A stretch of DNA of 64,000 nucleotides, from the NCBI GenBank assembly GCA_025345505.1, contig JANVCC010000022.1, forward strand, positions 34,483,741-34,547,740. The letters are read 5' to 3'. The translations under genes and the position numbers were made by a program. This document shows positions 37,263 to 50,299 of the stretch, piece by piece. The notes under the pieces are model-generated. The model did not search any database. It had not been told where the DNA came from and saw nothing but the letters and a program-made list of their open reading frames with translations. Within the stretch, counting starts at the first letter, position 1, and each line of letters begins with the position of its first letter. Origin of the DNA: Todiramphus chloris collaris. Taxonomy: Eukaryota > Chordata > Aves > Coraciiformes > Alcedinidae.

Positions 37263-39247
37263 GAGTCAGAGGCCACATCTTTATCACCAAACAGCGCATT
37301 AGAGAGAAACTGCGACAGTGAGATATATTCAGATAAATTCATCTTGGAAAATGAGCACGCGTTTTTAAACGCCAAACAGCAAGTGATTCAGAAAATATCT
37401 GGGATGTTTGTGAATCTGAACTGAATGTCTTTTGAGAAGATATGCTTAGGTGGGTGAGTAAATTCAGTTACAACAGGGTGAAACATAGCAGTATGTGACA
37501 TACTGAAGATCAGGTGAGATAATCAAAGAGGACAGTTTGGACTCCATCGCTACAAATCTCTAAGCATTCACTTCTAGGTCAGGAGGAGTTAAGAAATTCT
37601 CTGAAAAGCAGCATTAAGCTACTTTTTCCAAGTAAGTCTCCTAAGAATAGCTGTGGACAAGGTGCCATGAGCAAAGAAAAGATCAAAGGAGAACAAGAAC
37701 AACAAATGGGTTTTGAGCGTCTACTTGGGGAGAACAGTGGAAAACAGGATAAATTTATGAGAGGAAATAAGATGAAGAGCACTGGAGAAAGTGAAATCTT
37801 CAAGATGCACAGAAGAAAAAAGCAGAGTTCCGTATAAATAAATGCTTTGTATGATGGCAAATGCTAGGGTTGAAATGTCCCATCCTAGAAGGGACAGCAA
37901 GTGAGAAGGTAGTATGCTTTATGACCTCTTCATATTCTAGGAGAGTTTGTATATACCTTTCAAGTCATGGATGTAGATAGCTACGCCTAATCAGTCTCAA
38001 GAGAAAAAAATATGATTATTTAAAAACATCAACAATACCTCTACCCAAGTGCCTTGTTACATTTTTTAAGTCACTATTGTTTTACTTCAAAGGTAACTGC
38101 ATGATTAATAAGACTAAAACTATTACTTCTGTGTTATCATGTAGTAAGTTCTTCTTCCTGCTCTCATCAAAACCCAACTGTGTCATGATCAGTCATGATC
38201 TAAAGTCTGGTCCAATTATGTTTTAAGACAATCACACAAGAGACACCCATGGTTACTAACATCCTCTTCAAACATATCTCTAATTGCTGCAACACAAGCT
38301 TCTCCTTTCCTTATCTGATGCTTTCCTTTCTTAATTTTCTCACCTTTTCTCTATATTTCCTTCTATGTCACATTCCATTATCATCTTAATCTTCACATAT
38401 GACCAGATCCAACTACTAAGTCAATGGTAAATCCAGGACTTACACATTAGGATATGATAAAATATCTCTCTTTATACTCTGTGCATCAACTTTTATTTCT
38501 CCGGTCTGCTGAGGAAGACTAACAACAAACTTTTCTGACTCTGACCTCTTGTTTTTTTCTGAAAGAAATGCAGTTTTCTAATTTAAGCAGTAACTTTCTG
38601 ATGGGAAATCAAAACTGCATCATGTGGTCCCTGTGACAGAGGAGACGAAGAACACATTTTAAAACCACAGTGTAAAGGCACTACAGAAGGGAGAACTATT
38701 TTTAAGGACCTAAGAAGCCTTTAGAACACCAGGAAAAGCCATTAAATTCATCAAAGTCCAATGTCTTGTCTTCTACACTATGAACATCTGTCATTATTTC
38801 CTGAATGACCCCACTGGTTTTGTGTGCAATTTTTCTGGGTAGGTAGCACACTTGTAACTTTTAAAATTTTATCCCCATAAATGCCTCATTATCTTATTAT
38901 CTGCATTAGGCTGGAAACACTAACTTGAAAAGACATTACCTATAGCATTAAGGTGTCATATAATTTAATTGAGCTTTCCTAAACTGACTATGTTTGCAGC
39001 CTCCCTAACACAAATCTCCTTTTCACTTTTTAACATCTATGATCAGTGTAATTACCACTCTTTCTATTTTGAAGTACTACAAGATATTTTTATAATATGC
39101 TGACATATTTTAAAGTGAACTACTACCAGAGACAGCTAATAATAAAATAACATAACCTATGTTCTTCCCTTTCAATTACTTAAGTAGATCTCCCTTTTCT
39201 GAGCTTTTAAAGCAAGTTTCCTGTCCTTTGTTTTATACTAAATTTGA

Positions 39248-39272
39248 TTTCTTTTTTTTCTTTTTTTTTTTT
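39248..39272. repeat. Poly(T) tract
   Basis: A T-run of about 25 bases interrupted by single C bases. No retroposon body is recognised next to it. Confidence 0.8.
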
Positions 39273-39838
39273 AATATTACTTTCATATTATTTGTTTTCC
39301 AGTGAAAGGGTAAGGTAATAACAGAATTACAATGATTTTGCATGGTTATTAGAATGCTTACAATATTTAGAATAAGGTACTTATCCTTTACATCACTTAT
39401 TATAGAAACAACTCATATTTTAGTAGTACCTCATGCTACATCTAACATCCTTTCCTTGGAAATGTAGTATCCAGTACTAAAAGAATAACAATATTTACAT
39501 GCTTCATTTTACAACCCATTACTAAAAGTGGCTAGAAAAGCTGCAATGAATCTCTGGAAAGATCTGAAACATTTTGATAATACAGTTGTTGTTAAAACCA
39601 CAAGTTCTGTAGTTTTAACAAATTATAATAGTGATGAGGCCTGAAGACAAAAATCAGTATTTACATAGTACTGTTCTTGACCTACAAAACTGCTTTATTA
39701 CTTGAGTGCAGCTACTGAATGAATAAAAATGTCCTTTTCTGTGATTCACTTTACAGAATACATATTTGTATATGAATTAGTACTGGCAAATGTTTAAAAA
39801 ACATTTTTTTATATATACATAAAAAATAGTTACTTCAG

Positions 39839-39898
39839 TGCTTATATAAATACATGTGTATATACACACATTACATACCCACACACACATATGTATCA
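39839..39898. repeat. TA/CA alternating low-complexity tract
   Basis: About 60 bp of mixed TATA, TACA and CACA units, including a short (CA)n run. A degenerate microsatellite. Confidence 0.75.
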
Positions 39899-40363
39899 CA
39901 TATTTTACATGAAAGCACCTGTCATCACTTATTTATTGCCAAGGAATTCCCTCTGCTTCTGATTCCAGTGCCTCCTTGTGGCAGTGCAAAGGAGGACACA
40001 GCTGCAGTTGTGAGAAAACTCATTAACTTCAATTGCTCCGAAAATTGCACAACACAACTCTAGACAAAAACCTAATGAACGCAAAAATCTATCCTTTTAT
40101 AGATGAACTCTAAACCTAGAGAGCCAGAAAAAAAGTAAAAGGTATCCAGGATAAAATGCATGCTACAGTATTGGTCTCCAATTTTTTTGTGTCTCCTATT
40201 TTCCTTTTTCCCCCCTGTGATTTAGGTGAATGCAAACATGTAAAATTAAGGACTTTTAATTCACTTAGGTGCAATTGCTGTTACTTTTGCACATCTCTGC
40301 ACACTCCACAACTTCTCACTACACTGTAATGTTGGGTACACCGTAATACTTTGTTTTATACAG

Positions 40364-40424
40364 GGCAACTACCGTGGACACCCTAGATTTCACATTTATC
40401 ACACCACGGCCACTTGGAATTTCA
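40364..40424 (+). other. Possible 61-nt internal exon or CpG-retaining patch
   Basis: The sequence TTTGTTTTATACAG ends at 40363. After 61 bp a GTAAGG donor begins at 40425. All CpGs in the patch 40340-40570 (ACCGTAAT, ACCGTGG, ACGGCC, AACGCA, AACGAC, GTCGTT, AACGGC) stand out in a CpG-depleted background. An open frame crosses the donor and continues to 40559, so splicing is not needed to keep it open. No protein family is recognised. It may instead be a conserved noncoding element. Confidence 0.15.
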
Positions 40425-40559
40425 GTAAGGTTTCAACAATTGAACGCAAATCCTCATCTACAAATCCCAGTATCAAAGAAAGAGAATTTCCCAGGGAGAA
40501 CCCAACGACTGTCAACAAATCAAGTCGTTTCAGTTCTAGTTCAGATGGGACATTTTTGA

Positions 40560-43268
40560 TGTAAACGGCAATGTATTGCCTGCTTTTCTAATTTACTTTT
40601 ATTGCTACCTTGACTTAATTCTGCACAAAGTAATAGTGTAGGCTCCTAGGAAGTGGAATAGAATGAAATTGCTCAGTCCTGCTGCAGCAGCTGTGAGCAA
40701 GCAATGGCACAGCCCTTCCAGGTAAGGGCTTATAGACCATAAAAGTGGCTTTGGGACTTTTTTGTCATGTTTTTCTGTTCCTTTATTCTGCCAAGGTGAC
40801 TTAAAGGTTGTGCAATATTATGCAACTACAGGGCAGCCTCTTGGGGCATTCACAGTGTATCTGACAGGGCCATAAGAAAGTGACAGGAAAATTTATTTGG
40901 GCCAAAAAATGAAAAATTAATTTTTCCCTCTTCTCTAGGTAGGAAAATGGGGTCCAGTTCCTATAACATCCAAGATCTGTGTTTCCTGACTATAGTCTGG
41001 ACCTTTATGCATTTTAAAAAGCAAATGAAAGTTTCTGAAATGATAAAAATGATTGTATTATTGCAAATATACACAATATTTTTAAATATAGCCGTTGTTC
41101 GAGGAATAGTATCACTAGGTCCTCAAGGGCTGACTTTCAAGTCACTGTTTTTGAACAAGCAAAGGCCTGATTGTATTATTCCCACCAAGTCTGCACATCT
41201 CTCTAGTTACGCAGAATTTACCAGAAATCCGTAAACAACTACGTTGATACTTTTATCACCGTACCCATCATTTATCACCAGCAGAGCTACAAACAGCAGC
41301 AGTCTGAAAACCTGTTTAATCAAAGCAATCTTCTATCTTAAGTAACACTTAAAAGCAATGCATTAAATACCTTAAAACTCATGTGAACGTCTGGTCCCAA
41401 AGGTGACAAACAGGTTCCTGGGTTTCTGGTTTTTTTCTGAGTTCCTCTATTCTGGATTTTTACTACTAAACAAAAACAAACAAAAAACAAACACCAACAT
41501 AATAATCACCACCAAAACAACAAAAAAAAAAAAACACCAAAAAACCCAGCTGCTTTTAAAGCAGGGGAAAATGATAGGAGGCTTAAATGAGCCAAGAGAT
41601 TTCTTCCTGATTTCTTCCTCTAATGTTCTCCCAGATTCTCTCTTTTAATTTGAGACAAGGAATTTCAGGGAAGTTATGAAAAGTAGGTGAGGCTCTGACA
41701 TGCTTCAAAAATTTTTTCAACTGTTAGCACAGTATCTGAAAGACTAAGACCACAAAGAAAGAAGCTAGTGAAACTCAGGACACTTCACAAACCACAGGTC
41801 AATGCCATTAAGAGATGCGTCGTTGCATATTGCAAAGCTATTCTGCTCCTTTTACAGTTTTGTTTTGTATGACTTCTCTGCAGAGCTCATATTTTGAGGG
41901 AGAATTTTTAACTTGTGAAAATAATGAGAAAAATCAGTCAATGTTTTGGTATTTGAGTAGGCACAAATGTGCCAAAAGCCTATAATAACAGTTGGAAAAC
42001 CCTCATTATGGAAGCACAGCTCTTCTACAGAGGTGATTATTGGATCCCTCACTTTAGAAGCATAAAAATGAATATGTAAGAGAGATTAAGCATTTTAAAA
42101 GTTCACACAGTAAATCCATATCCAAACTAGGGAGAATAATAGGGAGTGGACTAGGAAGGACTGATTTTACCCTCTTCAAACTATTGTTAGACCACTCCCA
42201 CCAAATGTTGCTAATTTAAGTAGTTTTAAATGGTGAAAACTATAACTGCTGCTTAGAGAAACATCAAAAAATCATGCTGACTTCTGCGTCTAATTCACAT
42301 ATACCTCATTACTTCAAGAGGGAGGTCTAGCATATTCTCATGGCAAACACACATTTACATTATAGGCATGGCATTACTGATCTCTAACAAATTAAAGTCC
42401 ATTAAAAATGGAAAAGAAAGAACATATTTAACTTGAAATGTTCATTACACAAACACCTCATAAGATTTTAATGCTATTTATCAAATTTTAATCCCAAAAT
42501 GGAATCAAACCTTCTCAAAAGGAGAATTCAAAACATAAACTCTGAAAGGAGAAACAGGTGAATATGGACTTCATAAATGTACTTGTCTACATAAGAACTG
42601 ATAGGACCAGAGCATGATTTTGGACAGACTCTGTCAGAGTGCTATGAATAAATTTCACCACCCTTCTTCTCTCTGAGTAAGTGAGCAGGTCACACAGACC
42701 TGTGTCACCACAGAATCATGACATTATCCAGCTCGGTTTGACAGGCTCTGTGAGTGTGGACATAAAATGTAGCTGCTCTCCTTACTTTGCATATCAATGT
42801 TCAAGAAGCTAATGCATTTCAAGCAAGTTACTGATTTCTTTCCACACAGCCAATAGTTCAGGCCTCAGCACAGCCTTTAAAGTACATTTCTTCTGTACGC
42901 CATTGCTACCAGACATGAGCTCAGTCCTGTGCCTGTTTTACAGAGGAAGGTTTGACATCATCAGAATTTAATTATTTACAGTCAGTTCCTCCATCAGACT
43001 TTGCATGAAATAAAAGCAACACTGAGAGTAAGCCTCTGAGATCTTTCCTGATACTTTTTTCCAATAAATTGTAACCGTCAAAGCTATCTAAATATCTATG
43101 AGATACTTCTCTGGCCTGAGCAAATGATGGCCTCCACTCCCTCAGATTAAGCACTTCCTTTTTAGACATACACCATTGGAGGAAAAGGCAGGAGACTTTT
43201 TGGTGTAACCCTACAACATAGTAATGAATTAACCCAGACATAAAGGATCATTTTCCTTCCATCAGATT
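40560..43268. other. Stretch without a recognised gene
   Basis: Contains a CAAA-type low-complexity tract at 41463-41540. Otherwise AT-rich DNA with open frames of at most 95 codons and unfamiliar translations. Confidence 0.55.
41463..41540. repeat. (CAAA)n-like low-complexity tract
   Basis: Interrupted CAAAA/CAAAC units grading into an A-run and CCAAAAAACC over about 78 bp. It explains the Lys/Asn/Thr-rich plus frame crossing it. Confidence 0.75.
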
Positions 43269-43327
43269 TAAGGTTGGACTAGATGATCCTTGAGGTCACT
43301 TCCAACTTGGTATTCTATGAGATTCAT
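43269..43327 (+). mobile_element. CR1 LINE, last 60 bp
   Basis: The segment TTGGACTAGATGATCCTTGA, then GGTCACTTCCAACTTGGTAT, then TCTATGAGATTCAT is the extreme 3' end of CR1 on plus, including a decayed terminal octamer (TTCTATGAGATTCAT). It is only about 60 bp but diagnostic. The insertion was almost completely 5'-truncated. Confidence 0.88.
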
Positions 43328-44655
43328 GGCAAACGGCAGTCATTTTAGGTGTAAAAGACTGTTGCACAAAAGAAACTGGAAGCAAATGGACAAGAAACTC
43401 AGTTACATACCACTCCAGCAGAATTTCAGGTTTACCTCCAAACCTGTTTTCAATTAAGTAAGGAAGCACATGATTAATTCAAATTATAAGTATGCAATAC
43501 AATTAGGTTAGATTACATTTCTGCAAATAGGGTGCATTGCTACTGACTTTATAGAGCCTGAATTTCAATTACACAGGAGGAAACTTCCATCCATATAGCT
43601 CTTATCTTCTTATGGTTTACTATTTGACTTATATTACTGCATTTATTAGTCCATTGGGTAAGCCATTCTTCAAACACATTAGGCATTCCACAAGAAGTGC
43701 TATTTAAGAGACCATTCCTGAAGAAGATAAAAAGCTTGATGGATGAGGTCAGGCTGTGATCTAAAGCATGTTCCATCAACCCCGAACCTGTCTATGGTTA
43801 GACACAGCACCCAGAACTCCTGGTGGTAAGCAGGTAAGGACACTCACCAACAAGTCCTACTTCTTTTAGCAATACTTTTTCAAAAAGGCTAAAGGTCACT
43901 TGACAACCAGACTTCACTGGAGTTTCTGCCTTTACAAATGATTCTTTTTCTTACCTAGGGAAATGTGTGTGATTTGAAACAGAACTGGGGAATTATTTTA
44001 TCTATTTTTACACTTCTTTTAATAGAAAATAAGTTTAAGATTAGCAACCAGCATTGCTGCTTAGAACCCCAGAAATGATGAGTCATGGGGTGCAAAACAG
44101 AAGTATTCATTGATTTCTTTTCACAAGTGTTACGAGATTCAAAACTCATTGCAGGTCAGGAAGCAATATTAGTCCTATAAATATCTATTCAACCTACCTG
44201 ACGGATCTGTTATGAGTCAGCACTAAGAGCAGAAACATTTCAATGTATTATCCACATTTAGAAAACATTTTTTTTCATACTCAGGGTAACTTCCAACAAT
44301 CTTGCAGGAAAAGAGCAGTTTTTCAGTAATCACCGTCTCTAACTACTGAGGGGTTTTTATGTCTCAACTTTCACTTAAACCAAGTTACCTCCCTTTCAAC
44401 TGAAATTGTGCCAAATTAAACATTAAATGTTATGTTTCTGGGATGTGATCAAGTGATTATTTTATAAAGCACAAACTATTTCGTAAATCCAAACATAAAG
44501 CATCTCATGATGGATGGCTAAGTAATCCAGGAGAAATGAAAGGGGCTTTTTTCTCTTCAACATTATCTACCATCTGCTACAGCTCCCCTCATTCCCTCCA
44601 GATTTTAGTGGGGTCAGTGTCACAGCAGGAAGAATGAAAAATACAAATTCTTTAA

Positions 44656-44673
44656 AAAAAAAAAAAAAAAAGA
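44656..44673. repeat. Poly(A) homopolymer
   Basis: About 18 A in a row before AGAAAGTAGAC. No retroposon body recognised upstream. Confidence 0.85.
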
Positions 44674-47600
44674 AAGTAGACAGCAATTTACTACAAAAAT
44701 AGAAAAGTTCTCTACCTAACTCCATATTAGAGTTTTTAGGGTTCTGGGTGAAAATTTCTGCACAGAAAACTCATGCTGTCAGGACATAAGGGGAGGCTCC
44801 ATCCACTTTGCACAGATTTTTCTCTTTCTGACAGGAAATTTTTATCTATTGGAAAAAAAACACATGTACATCAGACACATAGTTTTTATGAAGGCTGTCA
44901 TGGAAAAGGATGTAAAAACATCCCAACATTTTCCAACAGTCCTTCTTTACATTTTTATATTACTTTTATTTTTTAAAGTTTGGAACCTTGTTCCTACCAA
45001 AATCAATGAAAATCAAAGACTGTTGTCAATTCCAGAAGAGCGGAAACATTGGAAGCAAACCTCCTGTGACAGGTAAGGATCACCTAATGAGATACCCAGG
45101 TAGCAAGAGTTCCTCCCAAGACTGTTGGTTCAACTATACTGAAATCCTGAGGAAATCCCCTTCTTGAGATAATTTGGACAAAAGAAAGAAAAAACATACT
45201 CCTATAGATTTTTGTCATTAAAACTTTTAAAGTGAGGGTATATTTAGGAAGAGTTAAGAATTCAGTTCAGGGCAACTTCATTCAGTCAAAAACTCTAACA
45301 GGAAAAGTCTAATCTTACCATAATGATAGAGTATGTGCATTTCAATGTTCACACAGGTTGAGATATGTGTAACTACCCCTTCATCCACATCTCCAAGCAG
45401 CACAGAAAAAAAACCTAAAATGAATGGGATTTTCTTGGAAGAAAACCAGTGATTTAGGTAACACTGAAAAAGTACTATTTCATTAAACACACTCGCAACA
45501 GAGCCACGATTGAAATACAGACCTGAACACAAAAAAATCCCCCCTTCTTCTATAAACTTGAAATTAACGTCTGATTTCAGAAGACTCCCAATTAATTAAC
45601 ATTTCCACAGATACTACTACAAGTTGAAGACACAGCAGGCAGCAGCCAACCTACAGCACAGAGAAAAGGCTGTGGACACACTGGCTGCCAGCCCACAGTT
45701 ACAGCCCCTGCACAACCCAAGCTGTGCCTGCCTCTGCCACTGCAGCACTCCCTCAGTCTCTACCTTCTGACTGAGCTCCAATTTGTTCACAGAACATCTG
45801 GGGATAGAATGTCATCAAAATTTCTGTCAAATTCAGATGGAATTTGCTAATTGGTTTAAAAGCTTTGGGAATACAGGTGACAGAATACAACCATATGTGT
45901 CTTATCTTCTTAGAAAGCCATGCTAGGGATACTGCAGAAATGGGAGAGCTTCAGAGATAGCCAATAAAATTCACTCAGGAATACGAAGATGTCCTTCTTC
46001 AGATTTTGTAAGAGATAGTACGCTAAACATGGTATGTTATACCAGGTCAAACCACTTTAACAATCTAACAGTTCACATCATTATTTTTCCACTAAGCAAG
46101 CCTCCATATATAGAGCAAGCATGCTAGAGAAAGAGAGAGTGGCTGCACACTTACTTTCCGACAAGCAAGAAAAGCCTTGCCATCCAAAGGAATGGGGGAG
46201 TGGGGAAAAGCTGTTTCTCTCTCAAAGCTAGTGATGTGGCTCCTTTCACAGTAAGCTCTAACAACTCCTCAATATCAGCTTCAGAGACAGACAACCATGT
46301 TGCAAGGTGTTATAATACACTGCTTAAGAAATTAAACTAAGTATTGTGTATGTTTATTTCTAGTCTATGTTTGCAAGGTATTGGGATTCCTACATCAGTG
46401 TAGGACAGACAAGAAGCTCCAGCACCTTCCCAAACAAATAATTACAGCCTGGTGCAGCAATCAGGACAGAGGGTGCAGCAGGTCTGGTTCTTTCCTTGAC
46501 ATTAGATTGGAATCAGGTACAGCAAAACTACTGGCAGGTAAAACAGGAGAGCTACAATCTCTTTCCAGATGTGGTGACTCTGTTACGCAGAGTACCATTA
46601 GATGTGAAAGAGAAGGAAGGACTTGAAGTAGGAAAATGCTCCATCTTCTCTTAATGTCCTGTCATCTGGGTCTGAAATGCAATGATCATTAAGTCAGTTT
46701 TTAATGATGGGGTGTATGCTAGCATCTGGATTTATACTCACAAACTGAGAAGAAAAAAAAAAAACAACCTAAAAAAACAGCATGTGAGAAGATTATGGTC
46801 CACAGAAAGAAGGGAGTTCATATAATCTAATTACAATAATGAAAAAAAAAAAAGGAGAAAATTGATCCATTTAACTTTTAAAACATTCATAAACTACCAA
46901 ATCCAGAGGGTCTATGTGCAAATAGGAAATTAATTACCAGCAACAATTATTAAAGTGTAAGAGAGCAATCATTTTAAACGAGAAAGGCATCTAAAATGAG
47001 TTTCTCACACAGCTGCTTTTTAAAAGTTAAAGAATCCAAAGATGCAATAGACAATGAGAAGTAAAGCAATCGAGACAGGAAAGGCATAAAGGACACAGAA
47101 GTCGTCTTGCTATTGAAGTTTTCTGTAAAATATGAATACCACATAATTCTAAAAACTTATCAAAACATACCATTAGCCCCATTTCAGAGTTTTCTCTAAT
47201 AAATTATTTGAAGTTTTATTTAGTATTTTAGGGACTTTGCATTTCTCTGTAACTTAATTTCCTCCTTCATTAAGTAGCATTCTGATTTTGTTCTTTGATG
47301 AAATCTTGTGTCTTCATGTTGCTGGAGAAAGCACATGCACAGAATAACTAACATATTCTCTGTTTCCTATAATCTTCCAGAGTTTTTTCCCCAAACATTA
47401 AAAATTATCAAATTCAACCAAGTGACAGCAGTGCTGTTTCTACCAGGAACATGTGGTCAACAATTAAAACCGTGAGAAGAATTCTCAATGTGAAATGCTC
47501 TACAGGTTTCAGAGCAACACAGTTTCTTCACATTAGGTGCCTATTGCATAAGTCTATATCTGTAAATTAGGGCAATATACATATGAAAATTAAAAAAGAC

Positions 47601-48659
47601 AGTTTAAAACCAATTTCATTAATTTGAATTACTGGATTGCTGCGTATATGACAAAAAATGGTATCTGCATTTGTGTTTACTACCTACCATACAGCTACAA
47701 AAAAAAATGCACTATAAATAGTCCTATGAAGAAAATGAAGAAAGCAAACAATATGGGCAACAAGGCACTAGATCACACGATCTTTGCAATAAATGAGGGT
47801 GGTGGTTTTCAATAGCAGGCATCTTGAACCCACTGCAATTAAACCAGTAATGTTGATTTAATGGAATACAATTTGCTAATTGTGTTTGTGTCTCCTTCCC
47901 CTACTTAGTGAACTTTGCATTCTTCAAAAGGAGAGAGAAGGGGAGAAAGGAGAAGCGGATTCTCACTTGTGAAGAGACAGAGGAACTTGTGTAGAGGAAC
48001 GGGAAATTCAGAAGAAACAAAACTTACGTAACAAGTTTCTATAATGACAATTCAAAGCACCAAGAAACAGGCTTCAAAGGATCATAAAAATGACTTACAC
48101 TTCTTCAGACATAACCACTAACTTGTAATTCATTCACTTTGTCTTCTAAATGGAATAATCCCAAGATGCACATTTTGAAGTCTGTGTATACAATCTAAAA
48201 GTATTTCACATAAAGCACAAAATATCATAAAACTCATTACAATATCCTCAAAAGTGGTCACTGTGATTATCATCTGAGAAGACACCTCAAAGGCAATCTG
48301 GTGCTATATTTGTGTCATCCCCATCGAGACACAGAATATCTTTGTATTTTGACTATTGCAGCAACCCCTCTTTTATGATTCCTTTTACTGTCACCAGTCA
48401 ATGCACTAACACATACTATTAACATTAGCAATTTTACAGAATCCTCTGTGTGGAATATTTGTGCTTTCTAGAAAGCTCCATTAAGAGAAGGATTTTTTTT
48501 TTTCTTATATTAAATATTTTCCCTTACTGTTAAATCAAGAAAATCTTAAGATGTCTGTTTGTGAGAATACCTGATTTTTTACTGAAGGGAAATGATTGTG
48601 AATATTCAGGACTTAAAAATGCTTACTAAGAGCTAACTACCCCAAAATTACTCAACTAG

Positions 48660-48785
48660 TAAATGAAAAAAAAAATATATAAAAACAGAACAAACAAACA
48701 AAAAAAAAACCCACAAAAAACCCCAAACAAACAAAAAAAACACTCCACACCAAAACCAAATAAAACAAAGACAAACAAACAAAAG
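48660..48785. repeat. (CAAA)n / A-rich low-complexity tract
   Basis: About 125 bp in which the plus strand is almost entirely A and C, built from interrupted CAAA, CAAAC and CCCAAAC units. On minus it creates Phe/Leu/Val/Cys-rich open frames of 66 and 81 codons that mimic membrane segments; these are not genes. Confidence 0.85.
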
Positions 48786-49123
48786 TCCCCAACAATTTGT
48801 TTGCAAATATTTTGAATTGGCTCTCAGAAACAAACAAGAAAAGCCCAATACATGTGTACATAAAGCAAGATTCTTTAAATGTTCCCTTAGCCTTCATGGT
48901 AAATCAGAGAGATTCATCCTACTATGACTTGTGAAATTTTCCTGGCACAATAAAATGGTTTTGCAAGTGAAAACAGCTTTCTGTTTTACAAAATTGAAAG
49001 TTGCCTTATCAAAATGAGGGGAGAGTACTGAAGGTCAGAACAATGATTCATCTTCCTAAGGCAGGGTCACAGCAGAGAGACCTTGAAAGAGTCAAGTAGT
49101 TACTTATGAGCATTTGAAACAGG

Positions 49124-49157
49124 AGGGAAAAAAAAAAAAAAAAAAGAAAAAAAAACC
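49124..49157. repeat. A-rich homopolymer tract
   Basis: An A-run of about 30 bases with one G, preceded by GGAGGG. It lies just outside the LTR-like element at 49300-50067. Confidence 0.8.
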
Positions 49158-49299
49158 CATAAATGAAATTTGTCTGAAAATAAGCACCAATTGTCTGTCT
49201 GGTTTTGGAGCTATTGTGCCTTCTGCAGAATATCACTAAAATGGGTGATTATAAAGAATTATTGTAAAAGACAATCTTCTAGGGAAATTTTGAAAGACA

Positions 49300-50067
49300 C
49301 ATTGATTGGTTAGTGAGTGTACAAAAGATGAGGAAAAGACTAAAAACGAATAGCAATAAAGAGAGGGAATAAGGGAAAGAGACTGGGTGATTAGAAAAGG
49401 AAACTAGAGCAGCTTTAATGAAAATGAAATTAATAATTATAAAAATGGAATATATACAAATAGATAAAAAACCAGTATGGAACCCAGCCCCCTGATGGCA
49501 ATTCCATCACTGTCACCACTGATGCTGTGGAGCAGGCACCGGGGCAGTCCCAGCCTGGGCCCCGCAGCAGCCGGGAGCTGTGTTCAGGAGCTGGGTTCTG
49601 GTACCGGGGTCAGGAACACACAGCCCGGGATCGAAGGCAGAACGGACAGAGGCCTCTTGGGTGCTCCGAGGAAGGAACCAAACGAGGACCCGAGGCAAGC
49701 CAAGCAAAGGCTGGCAAGGCAGTCCAAGTGGGGAAGAGAGGAACCCAGAGACCCTTCAGGTCCCTCAGCTCTAGACCAATATGGCATATATGGGATGGAA
49801 TCCCTCGTTGGTCAGTTTGGGGTCCCCTCTCCTGCCCGCTCCTCCCTGCAGGTGCAGCCTTTCCCTTTCTGCACCCCCAATGTGGTGCACAAGACCCAGC
49901 AGTGGCCTTGGCAGTGACTCTAACCATGGGGTGTTATCCCTGCTGGAAGCAGACACTGTCTGTGAGAACAGGCTGCTGACTTCAGACAGTGCAGTTAATT
50001 AGAAGAACCAAGCTGAAAAGTAAAATTACTGATCAGGATTAGTTCTGTTCTCACTCAAACCAGGACA
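49300..50067 (-). mobile_element. ERVL-like solo LTR (fossil), GC-rich
   Basis: On minus the element opens at 50067 with TGTCCTGGTTTGAGTGAGAA, continuing to ACAGAACTAAT. I recall this as the start of a widespread bird ERVL-type LTR. Further along are CTGACCAACGAGGGATTCC and CATCCCATAT (plus 49790-49830), matching the family's conserved U3 block 'CCAAAG..TATTCCATACCATAT'. An ATTAAA poly(A) signal (plus 49414-49419) sits in an AT-rich R region. Length would be about 770 bp, but the 3' end is not sharp and 49300 is approximate. No internal genes are seen on either side, so a solo LTR is likely. It makes the only GC-rich island here (about 49480-49930) and explains the overlapping open frames of up to 150 codons on both strands. 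It appears old and diverged. Confidence 0.65.
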
Positions 50068-50299
50068 GTAAGAAAAGAATGATACAAAGTAGAAAGGGAA
50101 GAAAAAGCCTAGAGGTTGAGACTTTTCTAAAGTCACTTAGCAACGGATGTGACGTAGACATTGCTCTGTATTACAAATATATTTGTTGCTGTCAGTTAAA
50201 AATACTTGCTTTTTCAAAGTAGGGTTAAGAGTCAGAAATACATCCCCACATTCTGACATACCTTGGCTTAACTTCAATACATATTTTTTCTTATGACAA
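50068..50299. other. Short spacer between two LTRs
   Basis: 232 bp of ordinary AT-rich sequence. It holds no primer-binding site, polypurine tract or gag-like sequence, so the two LTRs seem to be separate insertions and not the ends of one provirus. Confidence 0.5.

Larger units (their letters stand above)
37263..40363. other. Stretch without a recognised gene
   Basis: The first 120 bp (37263-37385) hold several CpGs (CAGCGCATT, CTGCGACAG, GCACGCGTTT, AACGCC), unusual for this CpG-poor window. Otherwise AT-rich with a T-tract at 39248-39272 and an alternating TA/CA tract at 39839-39898. A 93-codon minus frame at 37579-37860 is Ser/Leu/Phe-rich with no domain. Confidence 0.5.
43328..49299. 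other. AT-rich stretch, no gene seen
   Basis: No gene or recognised transposon in about 6 kb. It contains A-runs at 44656-44673, 46751-46764 and 49124-49155 and a 125-bp CAAA tract (48660-48785). Patches such as 46920-47060 and 47830-47935 (ACCAGTAATGTTGATTTAAT, TTTGCTAATTGTG) look repeat-free with homeodomain-like cores. Confidence 0.5.

Noticed and set aside
48648-48897. Phe/Val/Leu-rich minus frames that look like membrane proteins
   Set aside because: They are the complement of a CAAA low-complexity tract.
49477-49979. Overlapping open frames of 146 and 150 codons (plus) and several on minus
   Set aside because: They lie inside the GC-rich ERVL-like LTR, are open on both strands because of composition, and have no known domain.
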